From Morganella morganii H1r (GTDB lineage Bacteria; Pseudomonadota; Gammaproteobacteria; Enterobacterales; Enterobacteriaceae), in assembly GCF_000633515.1 (NCBI RefSeq), contig NZ_AYMP01000016.1, positions 203,417 to 267,416 of the forward strand: DNA of 64,000 nucleotides. Direction: 5' to 3'. Shown here in pieces: positions 9,167 to 17,122 of the stretch. Every line of letters begins with the position of its first letter. Within the stretch, counting starts at the first letter, position 1. A program made the position numbers and the translations under genes. The notes beneath the pieces are model-generated. The model saw only the letters and a program-made list of their open reading frames with translations, made no database searches and had not been told where the DNA came from.

Positions 9167-9210
9167 TTGTACCTGTTATTCAGAAAAAATCAGCTGAATA
9201 ACAGGTACAA
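9167..9210 (-). terminator. Long hairpin between the mgtA end and the acetyltransferase start
   Basis: A perfect 17-bp inverted repeat, TTGTACCTGTTATTCAG at 9167-9183 and CTGAATAACAGGTACAA at 9194-9210, with a 10-base loop. It begins 12 bases after the mgtA stop. Its A/T run is inside the loop, not after the stem, so it could be a terminator, an RNA-stabilising hairpin or an operator upstream of the acetyltransferase gene. Confidence 0.55.
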
Positions 9211-9221
9211 AGCATCTTAAC

Positions 9222-11918
9222 TTACAGCCACATTCCGAAACGGCGGATATAAATGCCCTTCATGATTTGCGCCAGGCCACAATAACTGACCAGTGTAGCG
9301 GCAAGCCACGGGAAATATTCCCACGGTAACGGCTCAAGCCCGATATAACTTCCGATGGGTGAAAACGGCAGCCAGATCCCGATGGCCATAACAATCCCGG
9401 TCACCAATAATACCGGCAATGTCGCTGTGCTCTGAATAAACGGGATCCGTTGTGTTCTCAGCATATGCACGACCAGTGTTTGTGATAATAATCCTTCAAC
9501 AAACCAGCCGGAATGGAATAAAACCTGACTGTCCGGGCTGTTTGCCCCGAAAACAAACCATAATAATGCAAAAGTGGTGATATCAAATACAGATGATGTC
9601 GGGCCAATCCAAATCATAAAGCGCCGGATATTGCCTGCATCCCATTTACGGGGTTTGCGCAGGAATTCTTTATCCATTTTATCCCATGGCAGCGCCAGCT
9701 GAGACATATCATAAAGCAGATTCTGAATCAGTAACTGAATGGCCAGCATCGGCAGGAACGGAATAAAGGCACTGGCAATAAGAACAGAAAATACATTACC
9801 AAAGTTAGAGCTGGCGGTCATATTCAGGTATTTAATGATATTACCGAATGTCTCGCGCCCTTTAATGACGCCCTCCTCCAGAACCATCAGATCTTTTTCC
9901 AGCAGGATAATATCCGCAGATTCTTTGGCGATATCCGTTCCGCTGTCCACGGAAATCCCCACATCTGCATCCCGCAGTGCCGGTGCATCATTAATTCCGT
10001 CCCCGAGAAAACCAACGGTATGACCGGCGGATTGTAAAACACGGACCAGGGCTGATTTTTGCAGCGGCGTCAGTTTGCAGAAAATAGTGTGTGTTTGCGC
10101 CACCTGTTTCAGCTCTTCATCACTGAGATGTGCCAACTGATCACCACTGATACTCATCGAGGCATCCAGCCCGACTTCACGACAGATTTTTGCCGTGACA
10201 ACCGCATTGTCCCCGGTCAGCACTTTTACCGTTACTCCGTTATGTTTCAGTGCCTTAAGGGCTTTTGCCGCACTGTCTTTCGGCGGATCCAGGAAGGTCA
10301 GAATTCCGCATAAAATCATATTCTGTTCACTGTCGGCAGAGAGCGGCAGCCCCTGCTCTTTACTATCCAGAACCCGTTCGGCGAGCAGCAGCACTCTGAA
10401 TCCGGTCTCATTATAATGATTGACCAGCGCCATAATGGCCTGTTTTTTCTCATCATCCGCTGGTGAAATATGATTGCCAACCCTGATTAGTGTGCTGCAT
10501 TCCAGCATCTCTTCCGCCGCACCTTTACAGATAAGCAAGGCGGTACCATCCGGTTTTCTTACTGACACAGACAGACGTCTGCGGACAAAATCAAACGGCA
10601 GTTCGTCAATTTTCTGATAATTGAGCAGAGACTCTGTTTCGGCTTTGCCGCGCCCGAAACGGATGATCGCCTGATCCATCAGGTTACGTGTACCGCTCTG
10701 GTGAAAACTGTTCAGCCACGCCAGTCCCAGTATGGCTTCATCGGTATTACCCTCCGTATCGAGATGATGCTCGAGGATAATATTGTCCTGTGTCAGCGTC
10801 CCTGTTTTATCCGTACACAGGATATCCATTGCACCAAAGTTTTGTATTGCATTCAGACGCTTAACGATAACTTTTCGCCGTGACATTGCAATTGCGCCTT
10901 TTGCCAGGTTAGAGCTGACAATCATCGGCAGCATTTCCGGGGTTAATCCGACAGCAACAGCAAGCGCAAAGAGTGTGGCATCAAACCAGTCACCTTTGGT
11001 AAACCCGTTAATCAGCAGGACAACCGGCACCATCACTAACATAAAGCGGATCAGCAGGATACTGACACTATTCACCCCGCGATCAAATGACGTCTGTGAG
11101 CGTGTGCCGACGATAGATTTCGCCAGTGAGCCAAAATAGGTTTTGTCGCCGGTTGCCACCACAACACCCAGTGCCGTGCCGCTGGCCACATTGGTGCCCA
11201 TCAGGCAGATATTGCCCGATTCCGTCAGTGATTGACCATTTTCCGTTATCGTTGCCGCGTCTTTCTGATGGATATCACCCTGAGTATCATATTTTTCCAC
11301 CGGAACTGATTCTCCGGTCAGAATGGCCTGGCTGATAAAAAGATCGCGGGAACGAAGCAGCCGCAAGTCAGCCGGTATCATATCTCCGGCACTCAAAACC
11401 ACAATATCTCCCGGCACCAGGCATTTCACCGGCAGCTCAGTCCGGACAGATCGTCCTTTTTTACGCCGGAGTACAGTGGCAGTGGTTTTTACCAGCGACT
11501 TCAGGGCTTCTGCCGCTTTGTTGGTCCGGTATTCCTGCCAGAAGCGCAGTACCACACTCAGAAAAACCATCGTTCCGATGATCAGTACACCGGTGAGGTC
11601 CGTTTCTTCGCCCTGTTGCAGGGGGATCAGGTAGTCCGTCATAAAGCTGATAACAGCGAGTGCCAGCAGCACATAAATAAACGGATTATGAAACGCGGAA
11701 ATAAACTGAATAAACGCGGACGGTGCTTTGTCATGTGCCACCACGTTTTCCTGATGTTCTATCAGGCGGTCAAGGGCATCAGTTTCATCCAGCCCCAGCA
11801 TATCAGAATGTAATTCTGCCAGGGTTTTATCTGGTGTTTTTGCGGCATAGACCGCCGCAGGGAAAGTATTATTATCGCGCACAGCCGGTGTGACGGTGCG
11901 GTTAACGTTGACAGTCAT
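9222..11918 (-). CDS. mgtA: Magnesium-importing P-type ATPase
   Basis: 898 residues, the usual length for MgtA/MgtB (type P3B ATPases), which bring Mg2+ into the cytoplasm at low magnesium. Visible landmarks are the actuator motif LTGESVPVEK, the phosphorylation motif CTDKTGTLTQ, GDGINDAPALRDADVGISVD in the hinge, and about ten membrane segments including TPEMLPMIVSSNLAKG. MgtA and MgtB cannot be separated safely by eye; no mgtC is adjacent, which favours mgtA. A leader of more than 300 bases with a short peptide ORF precedes the gene, as in regulated mgtA of related bacteria. Confidence 0.93.
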   Translation of the reverse strand: MTVNVNRTVTPAVRDNNTFPAAVYAAKTPDKTLAELHSDMLGLDETDALDRLIEHQENVVAHDKAPSAFIQFISAFHNPFIYVLLALAVISFMTDYLIPLQQGEETDLTGVLIIGTMVFLSVVLRFWQEYRTNKAAEALKSLVKTTATVLRRKKGRSVRTELPVKCLVPGDIVVLSAGDMIPADLRLLRSRDLFISQAILTGESVPVEKYDTQGDIHQKDAATITENGQSLTESGNICLMGTNVASGTALGVVVATGDKTYFGSLAKSIVGTRSQTSFDRGVNSVSILLIRFMLVMVPVVLLINGFTKGDWFDATLFALAVAVGLTPEMLPMIVSSNLAKGAIAMSRRKVIVKRLNAIQNFGAMDILCTDKTGTLTQDNIILEHHLDTEGNTDEAILGLAWLNSFHQSGTRNLMDQAIIRFGRGKAETESLLNYQKIDELPFDFVRRRLSVSVRKPDGTALLICKGAAEEMLECSTLIRVGNHISPADDEKKQAIMALVNHYNETGFRVLLLAERVLDSKEQGLPLSADSEQNMILCGILTFLDPPKDSAAKALKALKHNGVTVKVLTGDNAVVTAKICREVGLDASMSISGDQLAHLSDEELKQVAQTHTIFCKLTPLQKSALVRVLQSAGHTVGFLGDGINDAPALRDADVGISVDSGTDIAKESADIILLEKDLMVLEEGVIKGRETFGNIIKYLNMTASSNFGNVFSVLIASAFIPFLPMLAIQLLIQNLLYDMSQLALPWDKMDKEFLRKPRKWDAGNIRRFMIWIGPTSSVFDITTFALLWFVFGANSPDSQVLFHSGWFVEGLLSQTLVVHMLRTQRIPFIQSTATLPVLLVTGIVMAIGIWLPFSPIGSYIGLEPLPWEYFPWLAATLVSYCGLAQIMKGIYIRRFGMWL

Positions 11919-12303
11919 GGTACGATTCCTTTTATTTCCTCAGATAAACTGAGTCATTTATTTTTCACCGGACTGCCTGATTTAACAGTTAATTTAAATA
12001 ACTGTCATAATAACGGACAGTCCGGGAAATGATATATTTCCGGGCCCGGGTGGTGTGTCCATATATTCCTTATCAGCAAAAGATAATCCGCACGCTTATT
12101 CATAGATGAATACGTACTGTGAATTTATTTAATAAAAAGCCATGCCTTTCCGCTCTGAGTAAACGGAACAGCAAAATACAGAGCACAAGCACGGCGATTT
12201 AAATTGAATTAACTGAAAATCAATCAGTTAGGAGGGAATAACGCCAGCATATAGAGATTCATGATAAATCCGTCCTTTCGGGCTTATCCCGTAAAAGATA
12301 AGC
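11919..12303 (-). promoter_or_regulatory. Long structured mgtA 5' leader
   Basis: About 380 untranslated bases precede mgtA. In transcription order there is a hairpin (GCTTATC/GATAAGC, 12303-12282), a short leader ORF, a terminator-like stem with TTCCG/CGGAA arms followed by GGCATGGCTTTTTATT near 12130, then a strong stem around 12020-12050 (CCGGAAAT/ATTTCCGG). Such leaders control mgtA by coupling leader-peptide translation to premature termination at high magnesium. The exact RNA fold is not established here, and no clear PhoP box was found upstream, only a weak TGTTTA half-site near 12452. Confidence 0.6.
12224..12262 (-). CDS. Leader peptide of mgtA (12 codons)
   Basis: ATG at 12262 opens a 12-codon frame, MNLYMLALFPPN, ending in TGA. 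It is preceded by AAAGGACGG at a good ribosome-binding distance and lies about 300 bases before mgtA. The two consecutive proline codons near the end match the logic of proline-sensitive leader peptides such as MgtL, although the sequence differs from the Salmonella peptide. Slow translation at Pro-Pro would change folding of the downstream RNA. Strong start signals and position support it; there is no direct proof of translation. Confidence 0.6.
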   Translation of the reverse strand: MNLYMLALFPPN

Positions 12304-12502
12304 GAAATTAAATAAGGAAGTACCATTTATAAAGAGAGGCACTGCCGCAGTATTACTGCCAGCAGTCAGAGGAAAACAGAATTACCGGCAGGTTCAATAT
12401 ATTTTGATAAATAATCTATGACTGTCCAATGATGTGTTCTCCGCAAGAAATAAACACATGGAGTATATTCCGGTAAAATCACAAAGTAAAATTATAAATC
12501 CA

Positions 12503-12643
12503 TCAGATATAAAATGGTGTCTCCGTTGCAACCACATCGCCGGGACTGAACATACTCAGAACAACAGAGGTCAGCCCGTGCCGGGCACCGCTGATCATGA
12601 CAACCGTATCCGGGTCAACGGCTGAAAAACCGCGCAATCCTGT
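12503..12643 (-). pseudogene. Remnant of a PLP aminotransferase-fold (MocR-type) regulator
   Basis: One minus-strand frame between two stops reads LRGFSAVDPDTVVMISGARH and continues GLTSVVLSMFSPGDVVATE. This is the characteristic segment of the aminotransferase domain in GntR/MocR regulators (xSGAQxGLxxxxxxxxxPGDxVxxE). It is bounded by TGA stops, with no room for the DNA-binding or catalytic-lysine regions, so only a scrap survives. The remaining sequence in 12304-12788 has no convincing gene. Such debris at the end of the RiPP-like cassette suggests past insertion or deletion here. Confidence 0.65.
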
Positions 12644-12788
12644 TCAGTATGCTGATCGGGTTTTTCTGCTGTACCGGATGAAACCATCAGTTCAGTGATG
12701 TATTGGGAAGAAGAAGCCCGTACCATTGGTTTCGGCCCTTTTTCTCTGAAAATACTTTTCGTGCAGAAATAGGCGTTCCGCTGAGAAT

Positions 12789-13931
12789 TCACTGGTAACC
12801 CCTTCCCTTTCGCAATGCAAGTATACCGGCGACAAACAGATACAGTACAATAACCAACGGTAAAAACACCACTGAATCACTGTAAATTGCCGCTGTCATT
12901 GCCGCACCAATTGCCAGTGAAATTCCGGAGATACCGTCGAGCACTGCGATTTTCCGGGGCGAATCCGCCGATGTGATCAGTGTGTCGGTGCCCGCCCCGT
13001 AAAACATTTCCAGCAGTGTTACGCCAAGCACAATTAATAACAGACCGGGAAGTTCTGCGATACCGGAGAACCACGGCACGAAAAGAAGAATACATAGCCC
13101 TGTCGCCACCATCAGTGCGGTAATAATGCCCCATTTTTCAGTGAAGTAACGGTATACAGGAAGTTGACCGACAATAATCACCAATGTGTTAAATAGCAAA
13201 ACCGGGCCTATCAGATAGTCATCCCCGGCCCGGATCAACTCCAGCGGCACAATGACTTCAAAACTGTAATACAGCATGGCAAAAATAACGCTGACCACAG
13301 CAATCAAAATGGAGTCTCTGCCGGTAAGGTCAGAAAAATGAAGGTAATGAACATGGTTTCCCGCTTCCCCGGGACAGGAATACAACTTTGCTGAAAAGAG
13401 AATACCCACTATGAAAATCCCGATCAGGATGAGTAATGCATATGGAAAAGGCAGTGAAAAAAAGACACACAGCGTAATCAGAACCGGTGCAACCGCCGCT
13501 CCGGTATTATTCAGTGTCATTCGCACTGAAAAGCTTTCGCTGATATTTTCTGAGGTGGCTTTGATATAGTATTTTGCTGCCACTGAAAATACGGAGGTGG
13601 CAAGACCGTTTGCCAGCATCACCACAGTACACAGGTAAAATGTTTGTCCGGTAAACAAAAATGACAGTGACAGCAATTTAAGCAACAGTGAAAAAACAAG
13701 GATTTTTTTGCTGTTAAACCGGCTTATCAGCGGAATAATAAAAAAATACGCCAGTGAAAATGACCAGAATTTAATCGTGCCGAGATACAGAATTTCTTTT
13801 TCACTGAGCGTTTTCCCCGCGAAATAGAGTAATGCCAGCGGCATCAGTAATCCGGAACCCAGTGCATTAAAGAAAAAGCAGATATTAAGCGCCCTGCTTT
13901 TCCGCTCAAAAACAGTCCGGTAAATCTGCAT
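12789..13931 (-). CDS. MFS transporter, probable exporter of the HExxH cassette
   Basis: 380 residues with about 12 hydrophobic helices and an MFS layout: N-terminal ALNICFFFNALGSGLLMPLA, central loop around residues 185-200, C-terminal half starting near ILIAVVSVIFAMLYYSF. Its start codon overlaps the stop of the HExxH gene (TGATG), so the two are translationally coupled. MFS proteins in peptide-modification operons usually export the mature product or provide self-protection; that is an inference from position. No peptidase domain is fused, so leader removal, if any, must be done by another protein. It looks AT-richer than the flanking core genes. Confidence 0.85.
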   Translation of the reverse strand: MQIYRTVFERKSRALNICFFFNALGSGLLMPLALLYFAGKTLSEKEILYLGTIKFWSFSLAYFFIIPLISRFNSKKILVFSLLLKLLSLSFLFTGQTFYLCTVVMLANGLATSVFSVAAKYYIKATSENISESFSVRMTLNNTGAAVAPVLITLCVFFSLPFPYALLILIGIFIVGILFSAKLYSCPGEAGNHVHYLHFSDLTGRDSILIAVVSVIFAMLYYSFEVIVPLELIRAGDDYLIGPVLLFNTLVIIVGQLPVYRYFTEKWGIITALMVATGLCILLFVPWFSGIAELPGLLLIVLGVTLLEMFYGAGTDTLITSADSPRKIAVLDGISGISLAIGAAMTAAIYSDSVVFLPLVIVLYLFVAGILALRKGRGYQ

Positions 13932-14854
13932 CAGCGGAGATTCCAGCGCCGGCAGATGGTCGTGAAAATATCGCTTCCGGTTTCTGTCAGTATGGCATGC
14001 TGCCTGACAATATCCGCAGTATTACGGAGCTTTTCCAGATTACTGCTCAGCCGGTCATAATATTCCGGATCCGGTATATCGTTGCTGTTACGGATAATTT
14101 CAGAAAATACATAGCAGATGCGGGATAATACAAACAAGGCATGAAAAATACCGATCATCGGCCGGTCATCATCACGCAGCGGCGCAGCAAAGACCTCATC
14201 CGCCGGGTTAAGTACCAGCGGATCACCGGCATTGAGGATATTCAGTGCAGTATGGCCGCATTCATGCGCCAGAATATCAATATAATACGCGACCGAATGC
14301 GATGGATGCACATAGGCAAACATCATTCCCCACATATAGAAGTTAGTACCGGAACGCATAAAACGGGAGCCGTCTGTCGTTTCCCTGGTCAGGTATATCT
14401 GATGAATAAACAGGTCAATTTCATTGCCGGTTTCCGGCGCACAGCGGCGAATAACGGATAATGCCTGTGTGATTTTTTCCGTTTCTGCAGCTGCCAGTAC
14501 CGGATCATCACAATAGCCGAAACCAAGTTGTTTATCGTCGCGGATAATTTTAAGAATCATTTGTTTTGCAGGAGAATGATCGGCGGATGTCAGCGGCGAG
14601 ATTGTCAGTGGTAACGGCGTTCTTTTTCGCATCAGCTGATTGAGATAAGTTACCGCATCCGCGTGTTCATCATCTTCCGCATATTTTCCGGCGATATAAT
14701 GAATGGCACAATTTTGCCACGATAACGGAACCCCTGAGTTTATTTCGGGCAAGCAATAATAAGATAATAAATAATTAAGTGATTCATAGATTTCTTCAGA
14801 AAAGTATTGATAGGCCTGCTGATGTTTATAATCAGGAAAAGTCAGATTTATCAT
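13931..14854 (-). CDS. HEXXH motif-containing putative peptide modification protein
   Basis: 307 residues. The diagnostic block is ILAHECGHTALNILNAGDPL (HExxH at 197-201), then PADEVFAAPLRDDDRPMIGI with R227 and R231, and FHALFVLSR with H238. This HExxH...PLRxDxRPxxGxxHAxxV arrangement is what I know from the family named HEXXH motif-containing putative peptide modification protein, found in RiPP clusters. I recall reports that some members are Fe(II)/2-oxoglutarate hydroxylases, with HExxH and a later His as metal ligands and Arg for the co-substrate, not proteases; I cannot verify this here. The gene follows a 23-codon peptide gene and is coupled to an MFS gene. ATG 14854 follows GGAAG. Confidence 0.85.
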   Translation of the reverse strand: MINLTFPDYKHQQAYQYFSEEIYESLNYLLSYYCLPEINSGVPLSWQNCAIHYIAGKYAEDDEHADAVTYLNQLMRKRTPLPLTISPLTSADHSPAKQMILKIIRDDKQLGFGYCDDPVLAAAETEKITQALSVIRRCAPETGNEIDLFIHQIYLTRETTDGSRFMRSGTNFYMWGMMFAYVHPSHSVAYYIDILAHECGHTALNILNAGDPLVLNPADEVFAAPLRDDDRPMIGIFHALFVLSRICYVFSEIIRNSNDIPDPEYYDRLSSNLEKLRNTADIVRQHAILTETGSDIFTTICRRWNLR

Positions 14855-14878
14855 ATAACGGCTTCCGGGCAGACAGAT

Positions 14879-14908
14879 AAACCATGCCCGGACTGACAGG
14901 CACGGTTT
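14879..14908 (-). terminator. Intercistronic hairpin between peptide and HExxH genes
   Basis: AAACCATGCC at 14879-14888 and GGCACGGTTT at 14899-14908 form a 10-bp stem with one mismatch and a 10-base loop. It lies between the peptide stop and the HExxH start. Read on the minus strand the stem is followed by a weak T-poor tail, so partial read-through is expected. RiPP operons often use such an attenuator to make more precursor than enzyme. Confidence 0.6.
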
Positions 14909-14929
14909 ATCAATTAGTTAACGGGTTTA

Positions 14930-15001
14930 TTATTTACTGAACGACCATCCTGATAATGGTGATTTTATTTTCAGCAGTTTGCTTTTATCTAATTTTTTCA
15001 T
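14930..15001 (-). CDS. Candidate RiPP precursor peptide (23 residues)
   Basis: ATG at 15001 opens 23 codons, starting MKKLDKSKLL and ending GWSFSK before TAA. AAGGAAA lies about 7 bases upstream of the start. The first 13 residues are lysine-rich (KKLDKSKLLKIK), like a leader that a maturation enzyme binds. The C-terminal S14-P15-L16-S17-G18-W19-S20-F21-S22-K23 is a compact core with two aromatic residues. The gene is first in a cassette with a HExxH modification protein and an MFS exporter and is followed by an attenuator-like hairpin. I know no exact family match. The coding assignment rests on the ribosome-binding site, composition and context. Confidence 0.72.
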   Translation of the reverse strand: MKKLDKSKLLKIKSPLSGWSFSK

Positions 15002-15193
15002 TATTTCATTTCCTTATTAATAACGGGTTATATGAATGGATGTACTGTGCACTCAGATTGCTGTTAAACCCTAGAATAAAAATAACGATTAAAAAACACT
15101 TTTTTTATCCGGTGTTATTTTTCTGAATCAGCGTCACGAAAATAAGCAGGAATAATGAGGAAATAAATAATTGCCATAATATGAAATTATAAA

Positions 15194-15225
15194 AAAACCA
15201 CGCGATGTCTTCACCGCGTGGTTTT
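15194..15225 (-). terminator. Terminator of the threonine aldolase-like gene
   Basis: AAAACCACGCG at 15194-15204 pairs with CGCGTGGTTTT at 15215-15225, and on the minus strand a long T run follows (A run at 15191-15197). It lies 25 bases after the stop at 15251 and insulates the peptide cassette from the upstream gene. Confidence 0.9.
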
Positions 15226-15250
15226 ATCAAAACGGAAATTATCCCGCCAT

Positions 15251-16276
15251 TCAGATCAATGACAAGAATGTCTGTTTAAAATCATCGATATCATGCTGTG
15301 TGGTTGCCCACGAGGTGCACAGACGCAGACAGGATTTTCCCGGTTCCTGCAACAGTGTTTCATGGAAAACAAACTGCTTTTTCAGTTTTTCTGCCAGTGC
15401 GGAAGGCAGAATAACAAAGACCTGGTTGGATTCCGGTGGTGCCAGGAAGGTAAAACCCTGCTCCGTAAAGAATGCCGCCAGTTGTTCTGCCATGCTGTTA
15501 AGGTGTTTGCCTAATGAGAAATAGAGATCGCCGGTAAATAACGCCAGGAACTGCGCACCCAGCAGCCAGCCTTTTGCCTGAAGCGCCCCCTTCTGTTTGA
15601 TACTGAACCGGAAATCATCTTTCAGTGCCGGGTTATTGATCACCAGAGCTTCTGCCGCAATCGCACCGATTTTAGTACCGCCGATATAGAACGCATCTGT
15701 CAGTACCGCGATATCTTCAATTGCCAGATCACTTTGTGCGGACATTAATCCGGATGCCAGGCGGGCGCCGTCAAGATAGAGCCATAACCCGTGCTCATCA
15801 CAGAAACGACGAAGTGCCTGCAATTCTGCTTTGCGGTAAACCGTACCGATCTCGGTGGAATTGGTGATATAGACCAGTTTCGGCTGTACCCAGTGCTCAT
15901 CATTATGTTCGGCAATGACCGGTTTAAGATGATCGGGTGTCAGTTTGCCATCCGGGGAAAATACGGTGATGACTTTGTGCCCGGTCGCTTCAATTGCCCC
16001 GGTTTCATGGGTGGCAATATGGCCGGTGCTGACGGAGATCACCGCCTGATGCGGACGCAGAAAATGGGAAATCGCCGTCAGGTTGGTGATAGTACCGCCG
16101 TTAAAGAAGTGGATATCAGCCTGCGGCTGACCAATCCGCTGTTTAATCAGTGCGGCGGCATCACCGCATAACGTATCCGTGCCGTAACCGTCGTGGCGGT
16201 GGCCTGCTGTGTCAGTAATGGCTTTTAAAACAGCCGGATGTGCAACTTCATTATAATCATTCTGAAAACGGTACAT
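15251..16276 (-). CDS. Low-specificity L-threonine aldolase-like PLP enzyme
   Basis: 341 residues of the beta-eliminating-lyase/threonine aldolase fold. HRHDGYGTDTLCGDAAALI resembles the substrate loop, YLDGAR (D169) is the PLP-ring aspartate motif, and YIGGTKIGA places the Schiff-base lysine at K202. The family splits L-threonine or allo-threonine into glycine and acetaldehyde. It is somewhat divergent from E. coli LtaE, so a related beta-hydroxy amino acid could be the true substrate. ATG 16276 has GGAGG upstream. It is monocistronic, and a Crp/Fnr-type regulator lies just upstream on the same strand. Confidence 0.8.
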   Translation of the reverse strand: MYRFQNDYNEVAHPAVLKAITDTAGHRHDGYGTDTLCGDAAALIKQRIGQPQADIHFFNGGTITNLTAISHFLRPHQAVISVSTGHIATHETGAIEATGHKVITVFSPDGKLTPDHLKPVIAEHNDEHWVQPKLVYITNSTEIGTVYRKAELQALRRFCDEHGLWLYLDGARLASGLMSAQSDLAIEDIAVLTDAFYIGGTKIGAIAAEALVINNPALKDDFRFSIKQKGALQAKGWLLGAQFLALFTGDLYFSLGKHLNSMAEQLAAFFTEQGFTFLAPPESNQVFVILPSALAEKLKKQFVFHETLLQEPGKSCLRLCTSWATTQHDIDDFKQTFLSLI

Positions 16277-16345
16277 ATGCTCCTCCGATAGTGTGCAGTA
16301 ATACTATGCTGATACTTACCGGCGCACAATGGTACGAACCGCAGT

Positions 16346-17002
16346 TCAGTCCGGTTTTACCAGCCCGATCACACCTTCACTGAGGGTAATTTTTCCCTGT
16401 GTTTTCAGGCGCAGCAGAACTTTATCGGTATGACGCCGGGAAGTACCGAGAATGCTGGCCAGCATGTCCCGGGGAAGATGGATCTGATGGCCGCTGATTT
16501 GTGTCAGCATATAGAGCAGATTGTTTTCGATGGAATCAACCGCATTCATCAGCCGCTGTTCACCGTTGATAAGGCAGCGTTTTGCCAGCTGGCGGTTAAG
16601 CAGCAGAGACAGGCGGTGATCCTGTGACAGCCAGGACAGAAATGTTGCCGCCGGCATCCGCAGTACACGACAGTCTGACAGCGCGATCACATCATAACGG
16701 TATGCCTGCCGGCAAATCGCTTCCATCTCCCCGAGGAATTCGCCCCGGTAGCAGAATGTCAGCCCGACCTGTTTACCATTCTCCGCCTGCTTATTAACAA
16801 TAAACTCGCCGTCCAGAATGATATAGACCGCCTGAGCCGGGTCGCCCTGGCAAATCAGATTTTGTCCGTTATAAATATGCAGTGTGGTCACACTGGTTCT
16901 GACAACATCCGGTGCATCACGGAGCAGGCTGTCTGCCTCCGGTAACAGCTCTTCTTCGCTGAATTTCAGCCATAGTTCACGAAACGGGGTTGTATTTTGC
17001 AT
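16346..17002 (-). CDS. Crp/Fnr-family transcriptional regulator
   Basis: 218 residues: a cyclic-nucleotide-binding fold (about 35-125; IYNGQNLICQGDPAQAVYII, CYRGEFLGEMEAI) and a C-terminal winged HTH (about 170-210; LPRDMLASILGTSRRHTDKV). The cNMP phosphate-binding signature of CRP is not intact, and no N-terminal Fe-S cysteine set is present, so the effector is unknown. The recognition helix SRRHTDKVLLRL differs from FNR. Position between the aldolase-like gene and ahcY suggests a link to one-carbon or amino-acid metabolism, but that is speculation. It resembles YeiL-type stationary-phase regulators in layout. Confidence 0.78.
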   Translation of the reverse strand: MQNTTPFRELWLKFSEEELLPEADSLLRDAPDVVRTSVTTLHIYNGQNLICQGDPAQAVYIILDGEFIVNKQAENGKQVGLTFCYRGEFLGEMEAICRQAYRYDVIALSDCRVLRMPAATFLSWLSQDHRLSLLLNRQLAKRCLINGEQRLMNAVDSIENNLLYMLTQISGHQIHLPRDMLASILGTSRRHTDKVLLRLKTQGKITLSEGVIGLVKPD

Positions 17003-17122
17003 GTGCCGTATCTGTCAGGACGGGATAATCAGTGGGTAAACGTTAGCATGGTTAACAACAGGTTTGAACCGGTAAACACCGGTTTTGACGGGCTGCGGAT
17101 TACCGGCAGCCCGTCAGTCAGA

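Noticed and set aside
12440..12470. PhoP box upstream of mgtA
   Set aside because: Only one TGTTTA half-site is recognisable; the second repeat at the right spacing is degenerate.
12434..12625. 63-codon plus-strand frame opposite the MocR fragment
   Set aside because: It is the antisense of the pseudogene region and has no start signals or recognisable protein features.
12595..12792. 65-codon frame starting with GTG overlapping the MFS stop, seemingly a fourth gene of the RiPP cassette
   Set aside because: It has no ribosome-binding site of its own and runs over the decayed aminotransferase fragment in another frame. It looks like chance open sequence in gene debris.
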